Shown here: positions 7,500 to 14,121 of the stretch, one piece after another
Layout: every line of letters begins with the position of its first letter
Numbering within the stretch: the first letter of the stretch is position 1
The notes under the pieces: model-generated
Database searches by the model: none
What the model saw: only the letters and a program-made list of their open reading frames with translations
What the model was told of the DNA's origin: nothing
Made by a program: the position numbers and the translations under genes
From: CBETVX01 sp965539935
GTDB taxonomy: Bacteria; Bacillota; Clostridia; Peptostreptococcales; Caminicellaceae
NCBI GenBank assembly: GCA_965539935.1
Contig: CBETVX010000062.1
Span: 1-14,823, forward strand
DNA length: 14,823 bases
Direction: 5' to 3'

Positions 7500-7790
7500 C
7501 AATACTAAAAAAAAATAATGACTAAATACTATGAAGGAGATCGTATTTTTCAGAAGCAGTTTCAGAGAGTCGGTGTTTGGTGGGAACCGATACTGTGGAA
7601 AAATACTACTCACTCCTGAGTGGTTTCTCTGAAAATTAAGTAGGAGAAAACGGAAAGCTCCGTTATAAAGCTAGGGTTTGATTGAACCTGAAAAGAGAGG
7701 CATTTACTTTAAAGTAAGTGCAAGTTAAGGTGGTAACGCGGGGAAAAACCCTCGTCCTTGAATATGTATTTATCCAAGGACGGGGGTTTT
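7500..7790 (+). promoter_or_regulatory. T-box leader, leucine specificity (tRNA-Leu sensing)
   Basis: T-box leaders bind a specific uncharged tRNA and then let transcription proceed. Stem I is closed by AGGAG (7535-7539) with CTCCT (7613-7617). It contains the conserved CAGAGAGTCGG (7563-7573) and the distal GGTGGGAACCGA region. The specifier is most likely CTC (7609-7611), a Leu codon, placed just before A-CTCC as in canonical T-boxes; the preceding triplet CTA would also be Leu. A stem III hairpin, AACGGA with TCCGTT, lies at 7649-7664. The T-box sequence AAGGTGGTAACGCG is at 7727-7740. Its TGGT bulge can pair with an ACCA tRNA end, and tRNA-Leu normally has A as discriminator. The terminator follows. 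The leucine call fits the leuACDB genes downstream. The 457 bases between engB and leuA hold only this leader, its promoter and the candidate operator. Confidence 0.95.
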
Positions 7791-7795
7791 AATTT
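7745..7795 (+). terminator. T-box-controlled intrinsic terminator
   Basis: A 16-bp stem with one G-T wobble is formed by 7745-7760 and 7775-7790 (core CCCTCGTCCTTG with CAAGGACGGGGG). It ends in TTTT followed by AATTTT. The left arm can pair instead with the T-box element at 7727-7740, the expected antiterminator/terminator exchange. Confidence 0.93.
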
Positions 7796-7821
7796 TAATA
7801 AATATAGATAGGAGGAATATT

Positions 7822-9360
7822 ATGGAAAGAACAATAAAAATATTTGATACTACATTAAGAGATGGAGAACAATCACCAGGCTGTAGTATGAATCTACAGG
7901 AAAAAATACAGATGGCAAAACAATTAGAGGAGTTAAAGGTAGATGTAATCGAAGCAGGATTCGCAATTGCTTCAAAAGGTGACTTCATTTCAGTAAGGGA
8001 AATAGCCCAAAATATAAAGGAATGTACCGTTGCAACTTTGGCAAGGGCTCTACCGAAAGATATAGATTATGGTTGGGAAGCTGTGAAATACGCCAAACGC
8101 CCAAGAATACACACCTTCATAGCCACTTCAGATATTCATATGAAATACAAATTAAAAATGAAGCCAGAGGAAGTACTTGAAAATGCAGTAGCTATGGTAA
8201 AGTATGCCAAAAGACATTGCGAAGATATAGAATTTTCAGCAGAGGATGCAACAAGAAGCGATAGAATTTTTTTAGCAAAGATATTCGAAAAAGTTATTGA
8301 AGCTGGTGCAACGGTGATAAATATTCCTGACACAGTGGGATATACAACACCAGAAGAGTTTTATAGATTAATAAAATATATAAAAGAAAATGTATCAAAT
8401 ATCCATAGGGCAGAAATATCAGTCCATTGCCATAATGATCTAGGAATGGCAGTTGCAAACACTATAGCTGCTGCTAAAGCAGGTGCCAATCAGCTTGAAT
8501 GTACAGTCAATGGCATAGGTGAGAGGGCTGGAAATGCAGCTTTAGAAGAAATAGTAATGGCTATAAATACTAGAAAGGACTTTTTTGATTTAGATTGTAA
8601 TGTTAATACTACTGAAATCATGAAAGCAAGTAAGCTGTTAAGTAATATAACGGGAATTCACGTCCAGCCAAATAAAGCCATTGTTGGAGCCAATGCCTTT
8701 GCCCATGAGTCAGGAATTCATCAGCATGGTGTTTTAGAAGAAAAAAGTACATATGAGATTATGACTCCTGAATCCGTAGGACTTTCTCAAAATAAAATGG
8801 TGCTTGGAAAACATTCTGGACGTCATGCCTTTGAAGAAAGACTAAAAATGTTAGGATATAATTTGTCCAAAGAAGAACTAGAGGAAGTATTTAAAGAATT
8901 TAAAGAATTGGCAGATAAAAAGAAAGTCGTATATAACAGGGATATTGAAGCAATAATTGCAAAGGATTCAATTAAAATTCCTCAAATCTATGAACTTCAA
9001 AGATTTGTAATAAATAGTGGTAATACAATAACGGCAACAGCCTCTATAGTACTAAATAATAACAAAAAGGAAATAGAGCAGGCTTCAATTGGAGATGGTC
9101 CTGTGGACGCGGCCTTCAAAGCTATAGAAAAGATAATTGATTTAGAATTTATTTTAGAGGATTATTACTTACATTCTGTTACCGAGGGAAAGGATGCCCA
9201 AGGAGAAGCAGTAGTAAAGTTAAGCAAAGATAATAAAATGTACATTGGTAGAGGACTAAGCACAGATGTCATTGAAGCTAGCATAAAAGCTTATTTAAAT
9301 GCAGTCAATAAAATGCTATATGAGATGTATTCTGAGGAGGAAAATAAAAATGTTTCATAA
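7822..9360 (+). CDS. leuA: 2-isopropylmalate synthase
   Basis: LeuA condenses acetyl-CoA with 2-ketoisovalerate to 2-isopropylmalate, the first committed step of leucine synthesis. The N-terminal TIM barrel (about 5-270) begins with FDTTLRDGEQSPG, giving the catalytic Arg13 and metal-ligand Asp14. The metal-binding HxH of VHCHNDLG is at H202 and H204. A FAHESGIHQHG linker motif starts at 293, and a C-terminal domain (about 360-510) resembles the allosteric leucine-binding dimer domain, so leucine feedback inhibition is likely. The 512-residue length is that of standard bacterial LeuA. A TAGGAGGA ribosome binding site precedes the ATG. It is first in an operon behind the T-box. Homocitrate or citramalate synthases are related, but length, C-terminal domain and the leuCDB context make LeuA by far the best call. 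Confidence 0.96.
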   Translation: MERTIKIFDTTLRDGEQSPGCSMNLQEKIQMAKQLEELKVDVIEAGFAIASKGDFISVREIAQNIKECTVATLARALPKDIDYGWEAVKYAKRPRIHTFIATSDIHMKYKLKMKPEEVLENAVAMVKYAKRHCEDIEFSAEDATRSDRIFLAKIFEKVIEAGATVINIPDTVGYTTPEEFYRLIKYIKENVSNIHRAEISVHCHNDLGMAVANTIAAAKAGANQLECTVNGIGERAGNAALEEIVMAINTRKDFFDLDCNVNTTEIMKASKLLSNITGIHVQPNKAIVGANAFAHESGIHQHGVLEEKSTYEIMTPESVGLSQNKMVLGKHSGRHAFEERLKMLGYNLSKEELEEVFKEFKELADKKKVVYNRDIEAIIAKDSIKIPQIYELQRFVINSGNTITATASIVLNNNKKEIEQASIGDGPVDAAFKAIEKIIDLEFILEDYYLHSVTEGKDAQGEAVVKLSKDNKMYIGRGLSTDVIEASIKAYLNAVNKMLYEMYSEEENKNVS

Positions 9361-9409
9361 AATAGAAATCTCTAAAAAAAACAATGAAGAAAATAGTGGG
9401 GAGGAATAA
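9350..9409 (+). CDS. Possible 19-codon mini-ORF between leuA and leuC
   Basis: An ATG at 9350 overlaps the last codons of leuA in another frame. It is preceded by GAGGAGG (9334-9340) at a 9-nt spacing, a very good ribosome binding site. The reading frame gives MFHKIEISKKNNEENSGEE and stops at 9407-9409, three bases before the leuC ATG, and its last codons contain the leuC ribosome binding site. It could be a coupling ORF that keeps ribosomes moving from leuA to leuC, or an accident. The peptide is hydrophilic and resembles nothing I know. Confidence 0.25.
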   Translation: MFHKIEISKKNNEENSGEE

Positions 9410-9412
9410 AAT

Positions 9413-10675
9413 ATGGGAATGACAATGACTCAAAAAATATTAGCTAATCATTCAGGACTAAAGGAAGTGAGACCAGGACAATTTATAGAAGCTAAGTTAG
9501 ATATGGTTTTAGGAAATGATATTACAACTCCTGTAGCAATTAAAGAATTTAGAAAGATGGGTAAAAGTAAGGTCTTTGATAAAAGTAAAGTAGCTATAGT
9601 ACCAGACCATTTTACTCCTAATAAAGATATTAAAGCGGCTGAGCAGTGTAAATTAGTTCGTGAATTTGCCTATGAAAAGGAAATAGAAAATTATTTCGAG
9701 GTTGGTGAAATGGGTATAGAACATGCCCTACTTCCTGAAAAGGGTTTAGTAGTAGCAGGAGATGTAGTTATAGGAGCAGACTCCCATACATGTACCTATG
9801 GAGCATTAGGAGCATTTTCCACAGGAGTAGGAAGTACAGATATGGCGGCGGGAATGGCCACAGGAAAGTGCTGGTTTAAAGTACCAAGTGCCATTAAATT
9901 TGAATTAAGGGGAAAACCTCAAAAATGGGTAAGCGGTAAGGATGTCATACTTCATATCATTGGAAAAATTGGAGTAGACGGTGCCCTATACAAATCCATG
10001 GAATTCCTTGGTGATGGAGTGAAAAATCTATCCATGGATGATAGATTTTCAATGGCAAATATGGCAATTGAAGCTGGAGGAAAGAATGGAATATTTATGG
10101 TAGATGAAAAAACAATTGAATATTTAAATAAACATTCCACAAAAAGGTATACAGCATACAAACCCGATGAAGATGCAGAATATGAAAAAGTATATGAAAT
10201 AGATTTAAGCACCATAAGACCAACAGTAGCCTTTCCCCATTTACCAGAAAACACACGAACTATAGATGAAGTGGGAGATATTAAAATTGACCAAGTGGTA
10301 ATTGGTTCCTGTACCAATGGGAGAATTGAAGATTTAAGGGTTGCAGCTAAAATACTAGAGGGGAAAAAAGTTGCAAAGGGAATGAGAGCAATAGTATTTC
10401 CAGCAACTCAAAATATTTATCTACAGGCATTAAATGAGGGACTTATTGAAACCTTTATAAAAGCAGGAGTTGTAGTTAGCACACCTACCTGTGGGCCCTG
10501 CTTAGGTGGACATATGGGTATATTGGCAAAGGGTGAGAGGGCTGTTGCTACTACAAATCGTAATTTTGTTGGAAGGATGGGACATCCCCAATCGGAAGTC
10601 TATTTAGCAAGCCCAGCTGTAGCAGCAGCTTCTGCCTTAACGGGGAAAATTACAAACCCAGAGGATATAAAGTAG
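9413..10675 (+). CDS. leuC: 3-isopropylmalate dehydratase, large subunit
   Basis: With LeuD this [4Fe-4S] enzyme isomerises 2-isopropylmalate to 3-isopropylmalate. The cluster cysteines are visible as C300 in VIGSCTNGR and C360 and C363 in TPTCGPCLGG. ADSHTCTYGALGAFSTGVGSTDMA is the typical aconitase-superfamily substrate region, around residues 123-146. At 420 residues it belongs to the shorter LeuC type found in Clostridia and archaea, not the 466-residue E. coli type, and it is matched by a short LeuD next door. GGGGAGG (9398-9404) supports the ATG at 9413, although in-frame ATGs follow at codons 3 and 5. leuD starts 10 nt after the stop. Homoaconitase large subunits look similar; the operon decides for leucine. 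Confidence 0.96.
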   Translation: MGMTMTQKILANHSGLKEVRPGQFIEAKLDMVLGNDITTPVAIKEFRKMGKSKVFDKSKVAIVPDHFTPNKDIKAAEQCKLVREFAYEKEIENYFEVGEMGIEHALLPEKGLVVAGDVVIGADSHTCTYGALGAFSTGVGSTDMAAGMATGKCWFKVPSAIKFELRGKPQKWVSGKDVILHIIGKIGVDGALYKSMEFLGDGVKNLSMDDRFSMANMAIEAGGKNGIFMVDEKTIEYLNKHSTKRYTAYKPDEDAEYEKVYEIDLSTIRPTVAFPHLPENTRTIDEVGDIKIDQVVIGSCTNGRIEDLRVAAKILEGKKVAKGMRAIVFPATQNIYLQALNEGLIETFIKAGVVVSTPTCGPCLGGHMGILAKGERAVATTNRNFVGRMGHPQSEVYLASPAVAAASALTGKITNPEDIK

Positions 10676-10685
10676 GAGGGATATT

Positions 10686-11174
10686 ATGAAAACAAGAGGA
10701 AAAGCCTTTAAATATGGAGACAATGTGGATACCGATGTAATTATTCCTGCAAGATATTTAAATACTTCTGATCCTAATGAACTTGCAAAGCATTGTATGG
10801 AGGATATAGATAAGGATTTTGTAAAGAAGGTACAAAGTGGAGATATAATAGTGGCAAAACAAAACTTTGGATGTGGGTCATCAAGGGAACATGCTCCTAT
10901 GGCAATTAAGGGAGCTGGAGTATCTTGCGTTATTGCAAGTACATTTGCAAGGATATTTTATAGAAATTCATTTAACATAGGTCTGCCAATTTTAGAGTGT
11001 GATGAGGCAGCAGAGAAGGTGGATTATGGTGATGAACTTGAAGTGGATTTTGTAGAAGGGACAATCAAAAACATCACTAAAGATGAAGTCTATTATGCAG
11101 AACCCCTTCCAGATTTTATGCAGGAGATTATAGCCGCCGATGGACTTGTAAATTATATTAAGGACAAAAAATAG
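10686..11174 (+). CDS. leuD: 3-isopropylmalate dehydratase, small subunit
   Basis: LeuD forms the swivelling domain that completes the active site of LeuC. The signature NFGCGSSREHAP begins at residue 60 (C63, R67), and NVDTDVIIPARYL is at 13-25. At 162 residues it is the short archaeal/clostridial type. The substrate-specificity loop after helix 1 reads YLNT (24-27). In archaeal relatives this loop separates isopropylmalate from homoaconitate enzymes, and YLNT is close to the more permissive YLRT form, so some breadth of substrate is possible; this is inference. TAGGAGGGAT just before the ATG is the ribosome binding site and contains the leuC stop, so translation is probably coupled. Confidence 0.95.
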   Translation: MKTRGKAFKYGDNVDTDVIIPARYLNTSDPNELAKHCMEDIDKDFVKKVQSGDIIVAKQNFGCGSSREHAPMAIKGAGVSCVIASTFARIFYRNSFNIGLPILECDEAAEKVDYGDELEVDFVEGTIKNITKDEVYYAEPLPDFMQEIIAADGLVNYIKDKK

Positions 11175-11214
11175 ATTATTATATATTAAATAAATCTAAA
11201 TGGGGGAGATATAA

Positions 11215-12288
11215 ATGAATTTTAATATAGCAGTAATTCCAGGGGATGGAATAGGACCAGAAGTTATTAAACAAACAATTTTAGTTTTAAATAAAATAGG
11301 AGAAAAATATGGACATAACTTTAACTATACCGAAGTTTTAGCTGGAGGCTGTGCCATAGATAAATTTGGTCTTCCATTACCAGAGGAAACTTTAAACCTA
11401 TGCCAAAAAAGTGATGCAGTGCTATTAGGTGCTATAGGAGGACCTAAGTGGGATGATTTACCTGGAGAAAAAAGACCAGAAAGGGCCATTTTAGGATTAA
11501 GGAAGGAATTAAAGCTATATGCTAATATTCGTCCTACCATTTTATTTAATCAATTAAAGGATGCATGTCCTCTAAAATCTGATATAATAGGTGATGGAAT
11601 AGATATCTGTGTTGTTAGGGAGCTTACAGGGGGCATATACTTTGGTGAAAAGGGACGTAAATTAGGTGATTGGGGAGAAGAAGCCTATGACATAAAGATT
11701 TATAGAGAAGAGGAAGTAAAGAGAATAGCCCAAACAGCCTTTGAAATCGCAGAAAAAAGAAATAAAAAAGTTACCAGTGTTGATAAGGCCAATGTACTAG
11801 AAAGTTCTAGACTTTGGAGAGCTGTTGTAATGGAAGTTGCAAAGGATTATCCCCATATTACTTTAAATCATATGTATGTAGATAATGCAGCCATGCAGCT
11901 GATACGGGATCCAAAGCAATTTGATGTGATATTGACGGGAAATATGTTTGGAGATATTTTATCCGATGAAGCAAGTATGATTGCAGGATCAATTGGTATG
12001 CTTCCTTCTGCCAGCCTTGGAAAGGGAAATATTGGTATATATGAGCCCATCCATGGCTCCGCTCCAGATATAGCCGGTGAGGATAAGGCCAACCCAATAG
12101 CTACTATTTTATCTGCTGCCATGATGTTAAAATATTCCTTTGATTTAGAAAAGGAAGCTGAAGATATTGAAAAAGCTGTTTCAACAGTATTAAGTAAGAA
12201 TTACCGTACGGCAGATATTATGGCAAAGGATATGAAATTAGTAGGTACTAAGGAAATGGGAAAATTGATTATTAAAGAAATTGGCTAA
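11215..12288 (+). CDS. leuB: 3-isopropylmalate dehydrogenase
   Basis: LeuB oxidises 3-isopropylmalate with NAD+ and decarboxylates it to 2-ketoisocaproate, the direct precursor of leucine. The 357-residue length is standard. Visible motifs include GDGIGPEV (10-17), LGLRKELKLYANIRP (about 93-107), ELTGGIYFG with catalytic Tyr142, and SVDKANVLESS with catalytic Lys191. The metal aspartates are D223 (DNAAM), D247 and D251 (GDILSDEAS). The NAD-binding loop GSAPDIAGEDKANP follows. A TGGGGGAGAT ribosome binding site precedes the ATG, 40 nt after leuD. No hairpin with a T-run follows the stop, so some transcripts may read on into the coiled-coil gene. The operon holds leuA, leuC, leuD and leuB but no ilv genes. 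Confidence 0.97.
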   Translation: MNFNIAVIPGDGIGPEVIKQTILVLNKIGEKYGHNFNYTEVLAGGCAIDKFGLPLPEETLNLCQKSDAVLLGAIGGPKWDDLPGEKRPERAILGLRKELKLYANIRPTILFNQLKDACPLKSDIIGDGIDICVVRELTGGIYFGEKGRKLGDWGEEAYDIKIYREEEVKRIAQTAFEIAEKRNKKVTSVDKANVLESSRLWRAVVMEVAKDYPHITLNHMYVDNAAMQLIRDPKQFDVILTGNMFGDILSDEASMIAGSIGMLPSASLGKGNIGIYEPIHGSAPDIAGEDKANPIATILSAAMMLKYSFDLEKEAEDIEKAVSTVLSKNYRTADIMAKDMKLVGTKEMGKLIIKEIG

Positions 12289-12359
12289 TGATTACAATAG
12301 AAATAATAACCCTTAAGCCCTTAACATAAAATGATACTCTGTAAATTATTATAAAAGAA

Positions 12360-12368
12360 TGATATAAT
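12360..12368 (+). promoter_or_regulatory. Extended -10 promoter for the coiled-coil/glycosidase unit
   Basis: TGATATAAT (12360-12368) is a perfect extended -10 element; the -35 region (CTGTAA or TGTAAA near 12339-12345) is poor. The start would be near 12375. A second extended -10, TGTTATAAT (12409-12417), would start transcription inside the ribosome binding site and is less likely to serve the annotated start codon. Confidence 0.5.
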
Positions 12369-12378
12369 AGTCAGTAGA

Positions 12379-12398
12379 TATGTCGAAATATGTCGAAA
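12379..12398 (+). promoter_or_regulatory. Two tandem Spo0A-box-like sites
   Basis: The 10-mer TATGTCGAAA is repeated twice head to tail with no gap (12379-12388 and 12389-12398). Each copy contains TGTCGAA, the core Spo0A binding box, and the spacing is one helical turn, as in known tandem sites. Relative to the promoter at 12360-12368 they lie at about +6 to +23, like the repressing sites at abrB. Relative to the -10 at 12412-12417 they lie at about -45 to -26, the position of activating sites. Confidence 0.6.
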
Positions 12399-12432
12399 AC
12401 TTACAGGATGTTATAATGTAAAGGGTGATTAT

Positions 12433-12867
12433 ATGGATAATAGTACAAAATATACTAGTGAAAAATATAAGAAAAGAAGTAAATCTAATAAAAAAAGTGG
12501 CTGGAGAATATTTTTTAAAATTCTTGCTTTCCTCTTAAGTATAGGATTATGGTGTGGAATAGTATATTATGGCTATAATTATGCTAAGGATTATGTAGAT
12601 ACCTCCATAGCAAATGTACAGCAAAATAATATGATGGCTATAGAAGACTTAAAGGAAGAAATAAAAATAGTAAACCTAGAGATAAGAAACCTTAGGGATG
12701 AAATTGAAGATTTAGAAGATGAACTTGAGGATACAGATTCTACTCTATCTAGTACAAATGATATACAGGAAGATTTAGAAGAGAGGCTTAAATACCTAGA
12801 TGATAAGCTAATTAAACTTCAAGAGAGTCTAGAAATATTGGGGGAAGCACCTAATGTTCAAAATTAA
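12433..12867 (+). CDS. Membrane-anchored coiled-coil protein of unknown function
   Basis: I do not recognise this 144-residue protein as a named family. Residues 1-24 are basic and Ser-rich (KKRSKSNKKSGWR), residues 25-48 form one hydrophobic helix (IFFKILAFLLSIGLWCGIVYYGY), and residues 60-135 are a long acidic coiled coil with heptad-like Leu/Ile spacing (LKEEIKIVNLEIRNLRDEIEDLEDELED). The charge pattern predicts the N-terminus inside and the coiled coil outside the cell. The ribosome binding site is AAAGGGTG, 6 nt from the ATG. The next gene overlaps its 3' end by 14 nt and also encodes an envelope protein with a coiled-coil stretch, so the two products probably work together. Tandem Spo0A-like sites upstream suggest growth-phase control. 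Confidence 0.75.
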   Translation: MDNSTKYTSEKYKKRSKSNKKSGWRIFFKILAFLLSIGLWCGIVYYGYNYAKDYVDTSIANVQQNNMMAIEDLKEEIKIVNLEIRNLRDEIEDLEDELEDTDSTLSSTNDIQEDLEERLKYLDDKLIKLQESLEILGEAPNVQN

Positions 12868-13921
12868 TACTTTCATATGTTTTTTGTTAGCTCCGTTTTT
12901 AGCACTATTTCTCGTAAGTATTGAGTTCCCAGAGGCTGTTGATGGACTAAATCTTTCATTAGATGAGGTTGAAGAGATTATTAAGGTAGCCCATGCCGAG
13001 ACAGAGGGCTTTTATGAAGACATACTAGACTTAGAAGAAAAAATCTTTAGATTTAAGTCCAAAGTAATAGAGCAGCACGAAGTTTTTAACGAACAAGAAA
13101 GTAAAGTAACAGAACTTTCAGAGCTAAGTGATGCACAGAAAGAATTATCGGAAGGTATTTATGAGCAAAAGATTTTAGAAATGTTAGGCCCGGCAATAAA
13201 GGCCCATATAAGTGATAGAGTTGAAATAAAGATTTTTAAACTTGATGAACTAGGATATAAGGGATATATTGCAAAGGTAAAACTCTTTGACCCAACGGCG
13301 TTTCAAGTGGGACTGGCTCAAAATACAACAGGAAAGTTAGAGACGGTATCTAGCATGGCTAAGAATAATGGAGCTATACTTGCCATAAATGGTGGAGGTT
13401 TCTATCCAGTCATAGAAAATGGAGAAAGATATTATAAAACTACAGGAAACACAGTAAAAAATGGTGTCCTGTTAGAGCCCTTTTATCAAGACTCTAAGAA
13501 CTTCTTCTTTGCAGGTATAGATAGAACGGGAAAGGTTATAGGCGGTATACCTAAAACTGAAGAAGATTTATTTGATTTAAAACCCTATGAAGGAGTAAGC
13601 TTCCTACCCATATTACTTAAGGATGGTAAAAAGCTAGAGCTTCCAGAGGATTGGAAAAATGACAAACATCCCCGTACCATTATAGGAAGATATGCAAATG
13701 ATGACCTTATCATGATAGTTATCGATGGGCGTCAAAATGATTGGAGTATAGGTGTCAGTTTAGAGAGACTTCAAGATAAGCTACTAGAGCTTGGAGTAAA
13801 GGATGCCTACAATCTAGATGGTGGAGGGTCCAGTACCTTCTACTATGACGGAAAGGTGCTAAATAAACCATCCGATGGAAGAGAAAGATCAGTTGTAAAT
13901 AGTATATTGATATACCCTTAA
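12854..13921 (+). CDS. Phosphodiester-glycosidase (NAGPA) domain protein, exported
   Basis: The C-terminal half (about residues 140-355) matches the phosphodiester glycosidase family, whose eukaryotic member uncovers mannose-6-phosphate. Bacterial members act on envelope or exopolysaccharide glycans, with substrates mostly unknown. Visible family motifs are AINGGGF (177-183), NGVLLE, HPRTIIGR (272-279), VIDGR (289-293) with a likely catalytic Asp291, and NLDGGGSS (320-327), then GRERSVVNSILI at the end. Residues 4-24 form a hydrophobic signal or anchor with no obvious cleavage site nearby. Residues 45-100 are charged and probably coiled coil. The start at 12854 lies inside the previous gene, with GGGGGAAG (12840-12847) as ribosome binding site. 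A strong terminator follows. Family call confident; substrate unknown. Confidence 0.88.
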   Translation: MFKINTFICFLLAPFLALFLVSIEFPEAVDGLNLSLDEVEEIIKVAHAETEGFYEDILDLEEKIFRFKSKVIEQHEVFNEQESKVTELSELSDAQKELSEGIYEQKILEMLGPAIKAHISDRVEIKIFKLDELGYKGYIAKVKLFDPTAFQVGLAQNTTGKLETVSSMAKNNGAILAINGGGFYPVIENGERYYKTTGNTVKNGVLLEPFYQDSKNFFFAGIDRTGKVIGGIPKTEEDLFDLKPYEGVSFLPILLKDGKKLELPEDWKNDKHPRTIIGRYANDDLIMIVIDGRQNDWSIGVSLERLQDKLLELGVKDAYNLDGGGSSTFYYDGKVLNKPSDGRERSVVNSILIYP

Positions 13922-13957
13922 AAGAATAGTAACTTAAAGCTAATACTTATATTAAAT

Positions 13958-14014
13958 TGTCGTAGACCTCCAGTAGTGCAAAAACCCCTGGGGGTCGACG
14001 ACATTTTATTTTTT
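13958..14014 (+). terminator. Long rho-independent terminator after the glycosidase gene
   Basis: TGTCGTAGACCTCCAG (13958-13973) pairs with CTGGGGGTCGACGACA (13988-14003): 16 positions with one A-G mismatch and one wobble. It is followed by TTTTATTTTTT. It insulates the CRISPR leader from upstream transcription. Confidence 0.93.
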
Positions 14015-14121
14015 GAAACTATATAGTAATTTCAATAGTTATAAAAAAATTTTAAGAAAAAGAAGGATTTTTATGACAAATATCGAAAAATTAAAACATA
14101 GCATTTTCAATAGGAAAATGG
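14015..14121 (+). other. CRISPR leader, AT-rich
   Basis: This AT-rich stretch of about 107 nt lies between the terminator and the first CRISPR repeat. It is on the leader side because the degenerate repeat is at the far end of the array. A weak promoter, TTGAAA (14013-14018) with TAGTTA 17 bp on, may drive the array. The last 20 bases hold an inverted repeat. No cas gene precedes it. Confidence 0.65.
14102..14120. repeat. Inverted repeat abutting the first CRISPR repeat
   Basis: CATTTTC (14102-14108) and GAAAATG (14114-14120) are perfect 7-bp arms around AATAG. The structure ends one base before repeat 1, where new spacers are inserted in typical systems. Confidence 0.6.

Noticed and set aside
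7188..7613. Minus-strand 141-codon frame across the engB end and T-box leader
   Set aside because: It covers the engB 3' end, its terminator, the leu promoter and Stem I of the T-box, all of which have strong plus-strand signals; the translated product resembles no protein family.
12310..12325. CCCTTAAG/CCCTTAAC tandem repeat after leuB as a terminator
   Set aside because: It is a direct, not inverted, repeat with no T-run, so it cannot form a terminator hairpin.
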